Part shown: positions 1 to 7,363 of the stretch, in pieces
How positions within the stretch are numbered: position 1 is the stretch's first letter
Layout of the letters: each line of letters starts with the position of its first letter
Assembly: GCA_016935715.1 (NCBI GenBank)
Contig: JAFGQJ010000255.1
Location: 1 to 14,983, forward strand
Source of the DNA: Spirochaetales bacterium
GTDB lineage: Bacteria > Spirochaetota > Spirochaetia > SZUA-6 > DRHE01
DNA: 14,983 nucleotides
Reading direction: 5' to 3'
Notes under the pieces: generated by a model
What the model was told of the DNA's origin: nothing
The model's input: the letters and a program-made list of their open reading frames with translations, nothing else
The model's database searches: none
Translations under genes and position numbers: made by a program

Positions 1-1476
1 CAGGGCATGATCATGATGAACATCGAGACCGCGGTCGGCTCGGACATCGACACCACCCGGGAGGCCGTGGAGGAGATCTTCACGATCGTTGAGCGGGAGG
101 TGCCGGAGAAGAAGGTCGCGGTGATCCAGGTTGGAGCCAGTGGTGGGTTCTTCTCCACCGCCGCGTCCAACAGGGGATCCATCCAGATCGCCCTCAAGGA
201 TCTGGGGGAGAGGGAACGGACGGACCAGGAGATCATCGAAAGCCTGCGCCCCCTGGTGGCCGGGGTTCCCGGTGCGGAGGTCCGCTTTTCCAGCGGATTC
301 GGCCCCGGCGGCGGCGCCATGTCCAGCGGTCTGACCGTATCGATCCGCGGCTACGACCTGGAGCAGGGCAAGGAGCTGGCCGTCAGGATCGAGGAGATCA
401 TCGAATCGGTGGAAACGGTACAGGATGCCCAGGTCTCCCGGGAGGAGGGCCTGCCGGAGTACCGCATCCGGGTGGACCGGAACCGGGCCGCCCAGTACGG
501 GCTGACCGCGGCCCAGGTAGGGACCACGATCAGAAGGGCTTTCGCCGGAGAGACTGTGGCCACGGTGCTGTACGAGGGACAGGAGGTGGACGTGCGGGTC
601 CGCTTCCGGGACGACGACCGGGTGTCCGTGGAGGACATCAACCGTATCACCGTCGCTTCCCCCCTGGGCATCTCCGTTCCCCTCACCAACCTGGTGGAGA
701 TGGAAAAGGCCTACGGACCGGTCAGCATCGACCGGGAAAACCAGCAGCGGGTCATCGACATCGACGCCCGGGTGAGCGGAGACGTGCGCTCGGCGGTGAA
801 CGACATCAAGTCCCAGGTGGACCAGCTGGCCATACCCGCGGGGTTTTCGATCGTCTACGGCGGTTCCTGGGAGGATATCCAGGAGGTGATCCGGGACCTG
901 GTGCTGGTACTGATTCTCTCCATGACGTTGATCTACTTCATCATGGCAGCCCAGTTCGAGAGCTTCCGGGATCCCTTCATCATCATGTTCACCCTGCCCA
1001 TGAGCTTCGTGGGGGTGATCTGGATCCACCTGCTGGCCGGAACGATCTTCAGCGCCTTCTCCGGTATCGGCCTCCTGATGCTGGTGGGGATCGTCGTGAA
1101 CAACGGGATCATCCTGGTGGACTACACGAATCTGCTGCGCAAGCGCGACTATGATCTCACCCGCGCCGTGGTGGCGGCCGGAAGGATCCGCCTGCGGCCG
1201 ATCCTGATGACCATGCTGACCACCATCCTGGCGCTGCTGCCCATCGCCTTGTTCGGGGGCTCGGGCTCGGAGCTGCGCAAGCCCATGGCCCTGACCGTCA
1301 CCGGCGGGCTGCTGGTGTCGACGGTGTTCACGCTGATCCTGATCCCGGTGCTCTATCACCTGTTCGAGAGCAGAAGGGAGAAGCACCGGCTTCGCCGTCT
1401 GGCTGAAAGCGGGGAGGGGCAGCCCCGGATGGACCCTGCGGAGCAGGGGGTCGAACAGGAGGTGCTCCGTGGATAA
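1..1476 (+). CDS. RND family efflux pump inner-membrane subunit, C-terminal half (5' partial)
   Basis: The reading frame is open from the first base, so the gene starts upstream; 491 residues remain of a family that usually has about 1,030. RND permeases use the proton-motive force to export drugs, lipids or other amphiphiles through a periplasmic adaptor and an outer-membrane channel. The visible part begins at about the second periplasmic porter domain, in the region matching AcrB residue 570 onward. It then has hydrophobic segments near residues 299-320, 330-350, 352-375, 400-420 and 430-455, corresponding to TM8-TM12. The segment reading VVNNGIILVDY matches the TM11 region, and a charged cytoplasmic tail follows. 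The HAE-1 type is favoured over the heavy-metal type by overall resemblance. It overlaps the next gene by 8 bases, so the two are probably translated together. The substrate cannot be inferred. Confidence 0.93.
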   Translation, partial: QGMIMMNIETAVGSDIDTTREAVEEIFTIVEREVPEKKVAVIQVGASGGFFSTAASNRGSIQIALKDLGERERTDQEIIESLRPLVAGVPGAEVRFSSGFGPGGGAMSSGLTVSIRGYDLEQGKELAVRIEEIIESVETVQDAQVSREEGLPEYRIRVDRNRAAQYGLTAAQVGTTIRRAFAGETVATVLYEGQEVDVRVRFRDDDRVSVEDINRITVASPLGISVPLTNLVEMEKAYGPVSIDRENQQRVIDIDARVSGDVRSAVNDIKSQVDQLAIPAGFSIVYGGSWEDIQEVIRDLVLVLILSMTLIYFIMAAQFESFRDPFIIMFTLPMSFVGVIWIHLLAGTIFSAFSGIGLLMLVGIVVNNGIILVDYTNLLRKRDYDLTRAVVAAGRIRLRPILMTMLTTILALLPIALFGGSGSELRKPMALTVTGGLLVSTVFTLILIPVLYHLFESRREKHRLRRLAESGEGQPRMDPAEQGVEQEVLRG

Positions 1477-1762
1477 GGTGGCGGTGTTCATCTTCTACGA
1501 CAGGGCGATCGATGAAGAGGTGCTCGAAGTCCTGACCTCCTGCTGCGTGGAGCACTACACCCGCTGGCACGACGTCAGCGGGGTGGGAACGACGGGCCCC
1601 CACCTGGGGGATCACGTCTGGCCTGCTCTGAACAACGTGATGATGGCCGTGGTGGAGGAGAGCGGCAAAGCCGAGATCCTGGACCGGGTTCGGGAGCTCC
1701 AGGAGGATTTCCCCTTTACCGGGCTGCGCGCCGTGGTGCTTCCGGTTCTCGACATGGTCTGA
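1469..1762 (+). CDS. Small PII-like protein linked to the RND pump
   Basis: A 97-residue soluble protein starting at GTG 1469, with AGGAGG at 1457-1462 placed 6 bases upstream; it overlaps the end of the pump gene. It has no signal peptide or membrane segment. The pattern of a beta strand (VAVFIFYD), a helix, a central TGPHLGDHVWPALNN stretch, a strand (MMAVVEE), a helix and a final strand (LRAVVLPVL) looks like the ferredoxin-like fold of PII-type signalling proteins. I recall similar small proteins encoded directly after RND pump genes in spirochaetes and Bacteroidetes, but this is memory, not a search. A role in sensing a ligand or metal to modulate the pump is inference. The conserved H and W in the central loop could bind a ligand. 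The gene call is secure; the function is not. Confidence 0.72.
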   Translation: MDKVAVFIFYDRAIDEEVLEVLTSCCVEHYTRWHDVSGVGTTGPHLGDHVWPALNNVMMAVVEESGKAEILDRVRELQEDFPFTGLRAVVLPVLDMV

Positions 1763-1808
1763 GTCCTCGATCCGGGCAGAAAATCCGGGAATTTTCCGAA
1801 TCTTTCCC

Positions 1809-1836
1809 TTGACAGCTCCTCTTTTTGCTGTATAAT
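1809..1836 (+). promoter_or_regulatory. Strong sigma70-type promoter for the TRAP/kdu operon
   Basis: A perfect TTGACA (1809-1814) and a perfect TATAAT (1831-1836) are separated by 16 bases, in an AT-rich patch of otherwise GC-rich DNA. The predicted transcription start is about 1842-1844, leaving a leader of roughly 90 bases before the binding-protein start codon. No strong terminator separates it from the pump genes, but the promoter quality argues for an independent, highly expressed operon. Confidence 0.85.
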
Positions 1837-1841
1837 AAAAC

Positions 1842-1877
1842 CCGGTTTCATAATGTAAAACAAACAGATGAAACCGG
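1842..1877 (+). repeat. Perfect 10-bp inverted repeat in the TRAP operon leader (operator or 5' hairpin)
   Basis: CCGGTTTCAT (1842-1851) and ATGAAACCGG (1868-1877) are exact reverse complements separated by 16 bases. The left arm begins at the predicted +1. It may be an operator for the IclR regulator at 6590 or the GntR regulator at 9688, or a hairpin protecting the 5' end of the mRNA. The repeat is directly visible; the role is inference. Confidence 0.75.
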
Positions 1878-1933
1878 AGAAGGGCGGCAAGCCATGGAGC
1901 CGCCCGAAAAAAACGCCGAACAGGAGGTTCGAC

Positions 1934-2947
1934 ATGAAAAAACTGGTTCTAGTGCTCGCTCTGCTGGTCGTTTCCCTGTCCCTCGTCTTGGCCGAAGGAC
2001 AGACCGAAGGAGCTGCGGCGTCGCAGGTGTATACCTTCAAGTACGCCAACACCCAATCGCCCAACCATCCGCGCAGCAAATCGATGGAGCTGTTCAAAGA
2101 GCAGCTGGAGAAGGCCAGCAATGGCCGCATCAAGGTGGAGCTGTACTTCTCAGGCGTGCTGGGCAAAGAGGCCGAGGTGCTGGACATGGTGGTGACCGGT
2201 TCGGTCCAGGGGTGCCGGGGCGGACTGTTCGAGAGGGCCAACAAGATGTACCTGCTGTACACCCTGCCGTTCATGTTCGAGAACACCGACCAGGTCGTAA
2301 AACTGATGAGGAGCGAGTTCGGAGACAAGGTCAACGCGGATGCCATCGGGAATGGGATCTACGTGCCCGCCTGCGGCGTGGCCGGCGGTTTCCGCAACAT
2401 CACCTCCAACGTCAAGCCGATCCGCAGCCCGGCGGACCTGCGGGGCCTGAAGATGCGCACTCCCCCGATCGACATGACCATCAAGACCTTCAAGGCCCTG
2501 GGAGCCAATCCCCAGCAGGTCGCGTACACGGAGACCTACATGGCGCTGAAATCCGGCGTTGTGGACGCACAGGAGAACCCCTTCTCCAACACCGTGGACA
2601 TGAAATTCTACGAGCAGCAGAAGTACCTCTCCGTGGTCAACTGGCAGCTGCACCCCGATCCGTTCTACGTCAATCCGGCCTGGTACAACGGCCTGCCCGC
2701 CGACCTCAAGGCCGTCTTCGACTCCGTGGCCGAATCCACCATAATCTACAGCGACACGATCTGGCTGAACTCGGAGAAGGACTACTACTACTTCCTGCGG
2801 GAAAGGATGGAAACGAACGAGCTCACCCCGGAGGCCGTGGCGCAGTTCCGGGAGGCGGTCAAGCCGGTCTGGCAGTCCTACGTGGACGACGGCTTCTTCA
2901 CCTGGGGCGACATCAACCGGGCGATGGCCATCGCTACGGCGGAGTAG
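1934..2947 (+). CDS. dctP: TRAP transporter solute-binding protein (DctP family)
   Basis: A 337-residue extracytoplasmic receptor that captures an organic acid and hands it to the DctQ/DctM permease. ATG 1934 is chosen because AGGAGG (1922-1927) lies 6 bases upstream and it gives a clean signal peptide: MKK, a hydrophobic core to about residue 20, then AEGQTEGAAA. An in-frame ATG at 1868 would add a polar extension and lies inside the inverted repeat. DctP features include GGFRNITSN, followed by RGLKMRTP (170-177), where R175 is the family's substrate-carboxylate arginine, and ALKSGVVDAQENP (204-216). No lipobox cysteine is visible at the cleavage region, so it is probably a soluble periplasmic protein. 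With kduI and kduD downstream, a uronate or unsaturated uronate ligand is the best guess. The AEGQTE start of the mature region resembles spirochaete binding proteins. Confidence 0.95.
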   Translation: MKKLVLVLALLVVSLSLVLAEGQTEGAAASQVYTFKYANTQSPNHPRSKSMELFKEQLEKASNGRIKVELYFSGVLGKEAEVLDMVVTGSVQGCRGGLFERANKMYLLYTLPFMFENTDQVVKLMRSEFGDKVNADAIGNGIYVPACGVAGGFRNITSNVKPIRSPADLRGLKMRTPPIDMTIKTFKALGANPQQVAYTETYMALKSGVVDAQENPFSNTVDMKFYEQQKYLSVVNWQLHPDPFYVNPAWYNGLPADLKAVFDSVAESTIIYSDTIWLNSEKDYYYFLRERMETNELTPEAVAQFREAVKPVWQSYVDDGFFTWGDINRAMAIATAE

Positions 2948-2967
2948 AGTCCCTGCAATCAACAACC

Positions 2968-3017
2968 GGGGCGCCGGAACGGCGGGTGCTCCCGTAGCGC
3001 CTGCCCTCCGGCACCCC
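2968..3017 (+). promoter_or_regulatory. Long intercistronic stem-loop between dctP and dctQ
   Basis: Outer arms 2968-2977 and 3008-3017 pair at 9 of 10 positions. After a small internal loop, inner arms 2981-2990 and 2996-3005 pair at all 10 positions (two G-U) around a 5-base loop. No T-run follows, so it does not look like a full intrinsic terminator. Such hairpins after binding-protein genes typically stabilise the upstream mRNA or partly attenuate transcription, giving more receptor than permease. The pairing is seen; the role is inference. Confidence 0.72.
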
Positions 3018-3048
3018 TCGATTCTCTCTGAAGGGGTAGGCAAAGCAG

Positions 3049-3576
3049 ATGAAGGGGATTCGCCGCGCGGTCAAGATCGCCACCGACGTCCTGGAGTGGT
3101 TCATCACCCTCTGTTTCTTCGTCATCCTGATGCTCACGATCGTCCTGGTCATTCTCCGCTACGGCTTCAATGAAGCGATCATCGGGGGCAGCGAGCTGAT
3201 GGAGTACCTGTTCATCTACACGACGGCCATCGGCGCGGCGGCGGCGCTGGGCCGGCGGGAGCACATCAAGATCACCTGGTTGGTGGACAAGCTCACTCCC
3301 GGCTATCGCAGGCTGGCCGACATTCTCGGCTTCCTGCTGATCGCGTTCATCAACGCCGTGATGATCTACTACAGCTTCCCCTGGATCCGCTCCGTGGGCG
3401 GGTTCGAATCGCCGGTGCTGCGGCTGCCCAACCGCCTGATCCAGATCATCGTTCCGGTCGGCTGCGGCCTGGTCATCCTCTACTGCCTGTACCACATCCT
3501 GATCGTCGCAAGGGGCGGGCAGGCCGGGGATCCCGACGCCGCTGAGCCCGGGTCGGGGAAGGAGGCTGCCACGTGA
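3049..3576 (+). CDS. dctQ: TRAP transporter small permease subunit (DctQ family)
   Basis: A 175-residue integral membrane protein with four hydrophobic segments (about residues 15-38, 48-66, 88-108, 128-152), the usual topology and size of DctQ. It complexes with DctM in the cytoplasmic membrane and is needed for Na+- or proton-driven uptake of the ligand delivered by the binding protein. The second segment is followed by the cationic loop GRREHIKITW, typical of the family. ATG 3049 is preceded by a purine-rich AAGGGG at 3031-3036, rather far away, so translation may be modest. Its stop overlaps the start of dctM. Confidence 0.92.
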   Translation: MKGIRRAVKIATDVLEWFITLCFFVILMLTIVLVILRYGFNEAIIGGSELMEYLFIYTTAIGAAAALGRREHIKITWLVDKLTPGYRRLADILGFLLIAFINAVMIYYSFPWIRSVGGFESPVLRLPNRLIQIIVPVGCGLVILYCLYHILIVARGGQAGDPDAAEPGSGKEAAT

Positions 3577-4850
3577 TCATTCTGATCGTCAGCCTTTTGC
3601 TCTTCCTGGTCCTGGGTATCCCGATCGCCTATTCGCTCGGCCTCTCGGGATTCTGCTACTTTCTGATCGTACATCCGGAGCTGCTGCCGGTGCTGCCGCA
3701 GCGCCTCTTTGCGGGCATGAACTCCTACGCGATGATCGCCCTCCCCCTGTTCGTGGCCATGGGTCTGCTGATGAATGCCGGGGGCATCACCACGCGACTG
3801 ATCGATTTCAGCCTGCTGTTCGTGGGCAGGCTGCGGGGGGGGCTGGGCGCGGTGAACGTGCTGGCCAGCATGATCTTCGGTGGGATCTCCGGCTCCTCGG
3901 TCTCCGATACCGCTTCGATCGGTGCCGTGCTTATCCCGGAGATGAAGGACCGCGGCTACACGGCGGAGTTCGCCAGCGGGGTCACCGTGGCCTCCTCCAC
4001 CATGGGGATGATCATCCCGCCGAGCGTGCCGATGGTGATCTATGCCCTGGTGGCGGAGGAATCGGTGGGCAAGCTCTTTCTGGGAAGCGCGATTCCCGGC
4101 ATCATGATCGGGCTGATCATGCTGGTGATCACAGTCGGAATCTCCTACTGGAAGCGGTATCCCAGGGAGGAGATCCGGCTCAGCGGAAAGGAGAAGTTCC
4201 TCCGCATCCGCCAGTCGATCCTGGCCGCCATCATGCCCGTGTTCGTCATCGGTTCGGTGGTGCTCGGGATCGCGACGGCCACCGAATCCGCCGGGATCGG
4301 GGTGCTCTACGCGTTTATCGTCGGGATCTTCGTGATCCGCGGCCTGAAGCTGAAGGACATCCCCCCGATCCTGAGGTCAGCCATCATGACCAGCGCCACG
4401 GTGATGATCATCATCGCTCTTTCGCAGCTGTACGTCTGGATCCTGGCGATCGAGCATGTGCCGGAGATGGTGGCCGCCTTCGTTACCGGCCTGAACATGC
4501 CGGTGTTCGTGATCCTGCTCTGCATCGACCTCATCATTCTTCTCACCGGTACCTTCGTGGATGTCAGCCCGGCGATCCTGCTGCTGACCCCGGTGTTCCT
4601 GCCGGCGGTCCAGGCCCTGGGCATGAGCGCCGTGCAGTTCGGCGTGATCCTGATCTCCGGCCTGGCGGTGGGGCTGGTCACACCCCCCGTGGGCATGTGC
4701 CTCAACGTGGCTTCGGCGATCTCCCGGCTCGGCATCGGGAGGATATTCAAGGCGGCCCTTCCCTTTCTGATGGCCAACGCCATCACGCTGGTGCTGATAA
4801 CCCTGCTGCCCTCCCTGAGCATGTGGCTGCCGGGGCTGCTGATGAGATAA
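3573..4850 (+). CDS. dctM: TRAP transporter large permease subunit (DctM family)
   Basis: A 425-residue, very hydrophobic protein of the usual DctM length with about a dozen membrane segments; it forms the translocation channel of the TRAP system. Recognisable family stretches are FGGISGSSVSDTASIG, STMGMIIPPSVPMVIYA and, in the C-terminal half, GLVTPPVGMCLNV, the two pseudo-symmetric repeats carrying the ion and substrate sites. The start is GTG 3573, overlapping the dctQ stop in a GTGA junction, with AAGGAGG just upstream (3559-3565), so translational coupling is likely. No terminator follows, and kduI begins 28 bases later. Confidence 0.95.
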   Translation: MIILIVSLLLFLVLGIPIAYSLGLSGFCYFLIVHPELLPVLPQRLFAGMNSYAMIALPLFVAMGLLMNAGGITTRLIDFSLLFVGRLRGGLGAVNVLASMIFGGISGSSVSDTASIGAVLIPEMKDRGYTAEFASGVTVASSTMGMIIPPSVPMVIYALVAEESVGKLFLGSAIPGIMIGLIMLVITVGISYWKRYPREEIRLSGKEKFLRIRQSILAAIMPVFVIGSVVLGIATATESAGIGVLYAFIVGIFVIRGLKLKDIPPILRSAIMTSATVMIIIALSQLYVWILAIEHVPEMVAAFVTGLNMPVFVILLCIDLIILLTGTFVDVSPAILLLTPVFLPAVQALGMSAVQFGVILISGLAVGLVTPPVGMCLNVASAISRLGIGRIFKAALPFLMANAITLVLITLLPSLSMWLPGLLMR

Positions 4851-4878
4851 ATCTGCTTTAAAAGAAAGGTGAACACTT

Positions 4879-5718
4879 ATGAATGACATGGAAATCAGAC
4901 ACGCGGTGCACCCCGATCAGGCGAAAAGCTTCGACACGGAGCAGCTCCGGGAGGCCTTCCTGGTGCGGGAGCTGTTCGAACCGGGCAAGATCAGGCTGGT
5001 TTACAGCTACTACGATCGCCTGATCGTGGGCGGGATCCAGCCGGCCACCCCTCTCGAGCTCCGGGTGGACGAGAAGGTCATCGGTTCCAAGTACCTTCTC
5101 GAGCGCCGGGAGATGGGGATCATCAATATCGGAGGCAAGGGCACCGTCACCGTGGACGGCAGCGACTACGCCCTGGGCAGCAAGGATGCCCTGTATATCG
5201 GCTCCGGCGCCCGGGATTTGACCTTCGCATCGGCGGACAAGAAGGGCGGCGCCAAGTTCTATCTGCTCTGCGCACCGGCGCACAGGAGCTACCCCACCAC
5301 GAAGATCTCGATCCAGGAATCCGAGCCGCTGCGCCTCGGTTCCGACGAGCAGAGCAATCGGCGCACGATCTACAAGTACATCCATCCCGACGGCGTGGCC
5401 AGCTGCCAGCTGGTGATGGGCCTGACGATCCTGGAGCCGAAGAACGTCTGGAACACGATGCCCACCCACACCCACGAGCGGCGCATAGAGGCCTACCTGT
5501 ACTTCGATTTTCCAGAAGAAGACCTGGTGGTGCACTTCATGGGCCCGCCCTCTGAAACCCGGCATCTCATCCTCCACTCCGAGCAGGCGGTTCTTTCCCC
5601 CAGCTGGTCGATCCATTCGGGGGTGGGGACCCGCAACTACACCTTCATCTGGGGCATGGCCGGGGAGAACCAGACCTTCTCCGACATGGACGATGTGCCG
5701 ATGGCGAGTCTTCGGTAG
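4879..5718 (+). CDS. kduI: 5-dehydro-4-deoxy-D-glucuronate isomerase (KduI)
   Basis: A 279-residue cupin-fold isomerase (E. coli KduI has 278). It converts 5-keto-4-deoxyuronate, formed from unsaturated uronates released by pectate, alginate-like or glycosaminoglycan lyases, into 3-deoxy-D-glycero-2,5-hexodiulosonate in the cytoplasm. The zinc ligands are all present: H197, H199 and E204 in PTHTHERRIE, and H246 in WSIHSGVGT. These match E. coli H196, H198, E203 and H245 shifted by one. The C-terminus (YTFIWGMAGENQ, then DMDDV) is highly conserved. ATG 4879 has an AAAGGTG Shine-Dalgarno sequence. It probably shares the TRAP operon transcript and precedes kduD by 9 bases, so uptake and first metabolism are coordinated. 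Confidence 0.97.
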   Translation: MNDMEIRHAVHPDQAKSFDTEQLREAFLVRELFEPGKIRLVYSYYDRLIVGGIQPATPLELRVDEKVIGSKYLLERREMGIINIGGKGTVTVDGSDYALGSKDALYIGSGARDLTFASADKKGGAKFYLLCAPAHRSYPTTKISIQESEPLRLGSDEQSNRRTIYKYIHPDGVASCQLVMGLTILEPKNVWNTMPTHTHERRIEAYLYFDFPEEDLVVHFMGPPSETRHLILHSEQAVLSPSWSIHSGVGTRNYTFIWGMAGENQTFSDMDDVPMASLR

Positions 5719-5727
5719 GAGCCGGGG

Positions 5728-6492
5728 ATGGTACTCGAACAGTTCCGGTTGGACGGCAAGGCGGCGGTGGTCACCGGTTCCGGCACCGGTCTGGGGGAGG
5801 GCATGGCCATCGGCCTGGCCGAAGCGGGAGCCGACATCGTCGGGGTGTACAACAGGCACTTCCCGGAAACGGCCAAAGCGGCGGTGGAAAAGCTCGGCAG
5901 GCGCTTCGTCCCCGTGCAGGCGGATCTGGCCAGCATCGAGGCGGTGCCGGGGATCATCGAAACCGCGGTCTCAGAGCTCGGCCGGCTCGATATCTTGGTC
6001 AACGACGCGGGCATCATCCGCCGTGCGCCCTCGCTGGAGTACAGCGAGAAGGACTGGGACGACGTGATCAACATCAACCTGAAATCCCTGTTCTTCCTCT
6101 GCCAGGCCGCGGCCAGGCAGTTCATGAGACAAAAGAGCGGCGGGAAGATCATCAACATCGCCTCCCTGCTCTCGTTTCAGGGAGGGATCCTGATTCCCCC
6201 ATACACGGCCAGCAAGAGCGGAGTACGGGGCCTGACCCAGCTGCTGGCGAACGAATGGGCGAAGCACGGCATCAATGTCAATGCCATCGCCCCGGGGTAC
6301 ATGGCCACCAGCAACACCGAGCCGCTGCGCAAGGACCCCAAGCGCGGGCCGGCGATCCTGGAGCGGATACCCGCCGGGCGCTGGGGTACGCCGGAGGATC
6401 TCAGGGGGGCTGCGGTCTTCCTGGCCTCGGCTGCCTCGGACTACGTGAACGGGTTCACGCTGGCGGTAGACGGAGGCTGGTTGGGACGCTGA
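5728..6492 (+). CDS. kduD: 2-dehydro-3-deoxy-D-gluconate 5-dehydrogenase (KduD), SDR family
   Basis: A 254-residue classical short-chain dehydrogenase (E. coli KduD has 253). It reduces the KduI product to 2-keto-3-deoxygluconate with NADH. The cofactor motif TGSGTGLGEG sits near residue 18. Catalytic S146, Y159 and K163 (YTASKSG) and the KduD-typical IASLLSFQGG, NAIAPGYMAT and DYVNGFTLAVDGGW are present. The usual NNAG motif reads NDAG (92-95), a mild departure. ATG 5728 has TAGGAG 6 bases upstream, overlapping the end of kduI. KDG kinase and KDPG aldolase genes, needed next, are not in the window. Assignment as KduD rather than a generic SDR rests on the high resemblance and the kduI neighbour. 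Confidence 0.95.
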   Translation: MVLEQFRLDGKAAVVTGSGTGLGEGMAIGLAEAGADIVGVYNRHFPETAKAAVEKLGRRFVPVQADLASIEAVPGIIETAVSELGRLDILVNDAGIIRRAPSLEYSEKDWDDVININLKSLFFLCQAAARQFMRQKSGGKIINIASLLSFQGGILIPPYTASKSGVRGLTQLLANEWAKHGINVNAIAPGYMATSNTEPLRKDPKRGPAILERIPAGRWGTPEDLRGAAVFLASAASDYVNGFTLAVDGGWLGR

Positions 6493-6552
6493 ACCTTCGT
6501 CTCCCGCTCGCTGCGGAGCGCCGCCGCCAGGGCGCCGTTCATCGACGTGCCG

Positions 6553-6581
6553 TTGATCTTTCCGGGTCGAAGAGGTATGTT
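6553..6581 (+). promoter_or_regulatory. Candidate promoter before the IclR-family gene
   Basis: TTGATC (6553-6558) and TATGTT (6576-6581) are 17 bases apart. An imperfect inverted repeat, ATCGAC/GTTGAT (6541-6546 and 6552-6557), overlaps the -35 box and could be an autoregulatory operator. If the promoter is used, transcription would start at about 6588, almost at the ATG at 6590. Confidence 0.4.
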
Positions 6582-6589
6582 TGCTTGCT

Positions 6590-7345
6590 ATGAAGGTTCA
6601 GTCCGTGGATCGTGTTTTTGACATCCTCGAGCTGCTGTCCAGGGAGCAGCACGGGCTGAACCTCACCGAGATCGGCAATCGCCTGGATCTGCACAAGAGC
6701 ACAGTCTACCGTCTGCTGCAGGCTCTGAAGCAGCGAGGCTACATCGAAAAGAGCGCTCAGGGCAGCTACCGCCTGGGCATGGAGTTCATCGAGCTCAGCA
6801 GCCTCTACCTGAACAATCTCGAGCTCAAGACCGAGGCGCAGCCCGTCCTGCGGGAGCTTTCCTCCCTGTCCGGCAACACCGCCTTCCTGGCCACCGTTCA
6901 GGAGGACGAGGTGGTGTACATCGACAAGATGGAGACCTTCAACAGCCTGCGGAAGTACTCGATCATAGGGCAGAGGGCGCCGCTGTACTGCACCGCCCTC
7001 GGCAAGTCGATCCTGACGGGAAAGACGGGCGAGCAGATCCGGAGCCTGTACCGCGACCGGGAGCTGAAGGCCTTCACCGCGAAGACGATCAGGAGCGTGG
7101 ATGCCCTGATCGAGGATGTCGAGAAAACCCGGCGGAGAGGCTGGAGCCTGGACGACGAGGAGTACGAGCAGGGACTGCGCTGCATCGGCGCCCCGATCCG
7201 CGACTACAGGAACGTGGTGATCGCCGCGGTCAGCACCTCCGGCTATGCCACCGTCATCACCAGCGAGCGGGTCGGGGAGATCGCTGCGTACGTGGTCAAG
7301 GCGGCCCGGGACATCTCCCAGCGGATGGGCTACCGAAGTCAGTAG
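6590..7345 (+). CDS. IclR-family transcriptional regulator
   Basis: A 251-residue DNA-binding protein. The N-terminal winged helix-turn-helix (about residues 23-63: LTEIGNRLDLHKSTVYRLLQAL, then GYIEKSAQGSYRLG) precedes the IclR effector domain with LSSLSGNTAFLATV, YCTALGKSIL and GLRCIGAPI. IclR regulators such as KdgR control pectin and uronate catabolism, so this one plausibly responds to KDG or a related ketoacid and controls the upstream TRAP-kdu operon (inference). ATG 6590 gives the common MKVQSVDRVFDILE opening. An in-frame TTG at 6581 has a better-placed AGAGG (6571-6575) and would add three residues, so the start is uncertain. Confidence 0.93.
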   Translation: MKVQSVDRVFDILELLSREQHGLNLTEIGNRLDLHKSTVYRLLQALKQRGYIEKSAQGSYRLGMEFIELSSLYLNNLELKTEAQPVLRELSSLSGNTAFLATVQEDEVVYIDKMETFNSLRKYSIIGQRAPLYCTALGKSILTGKTGEQIRSLYRDRELKAFTAKTIRSVDALIEDVEKTRRRGWSLDDEEYEQGLRCIGAPIRDYRNVVIAAVSTSGYATVITSERVGEIAAYVVKAARDISQRMGYRSQ

Positions 7346-7363
7346 GGTCCGGCTGCTCGCATC

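Noticed and set aside
1779..1796. GAAAAT/ATTTTC inverted repeat after the PII-like gene, considered as a terminator
   Set aside because: Six mostly A-T pairs and no clear T-run; not stable enough to call.
1868..1933. Upstream in-frame ATG extending the binding protein by 22 residues
   Set aside because: It has no Shine-Dalgarno sequence, lies in the right arm of the inverted repeat and would bury the signal peptide; ATG 1934 has AGGAGG at good spacing.
6001..6012. NDAG instead of NNAG in KduD as a sign of inactivation
   Set aside because: The catalytic S/Y/K and all KduD-specific stretches are intact, and this motif varies among active SDR enzymes (the second SDR here has NVAG).
6505..6535. 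GC-rich short inverted repeats after kduD
   Set aside because: Arms of 5 bases in very GC-rich sequence with no T-run; chance level.
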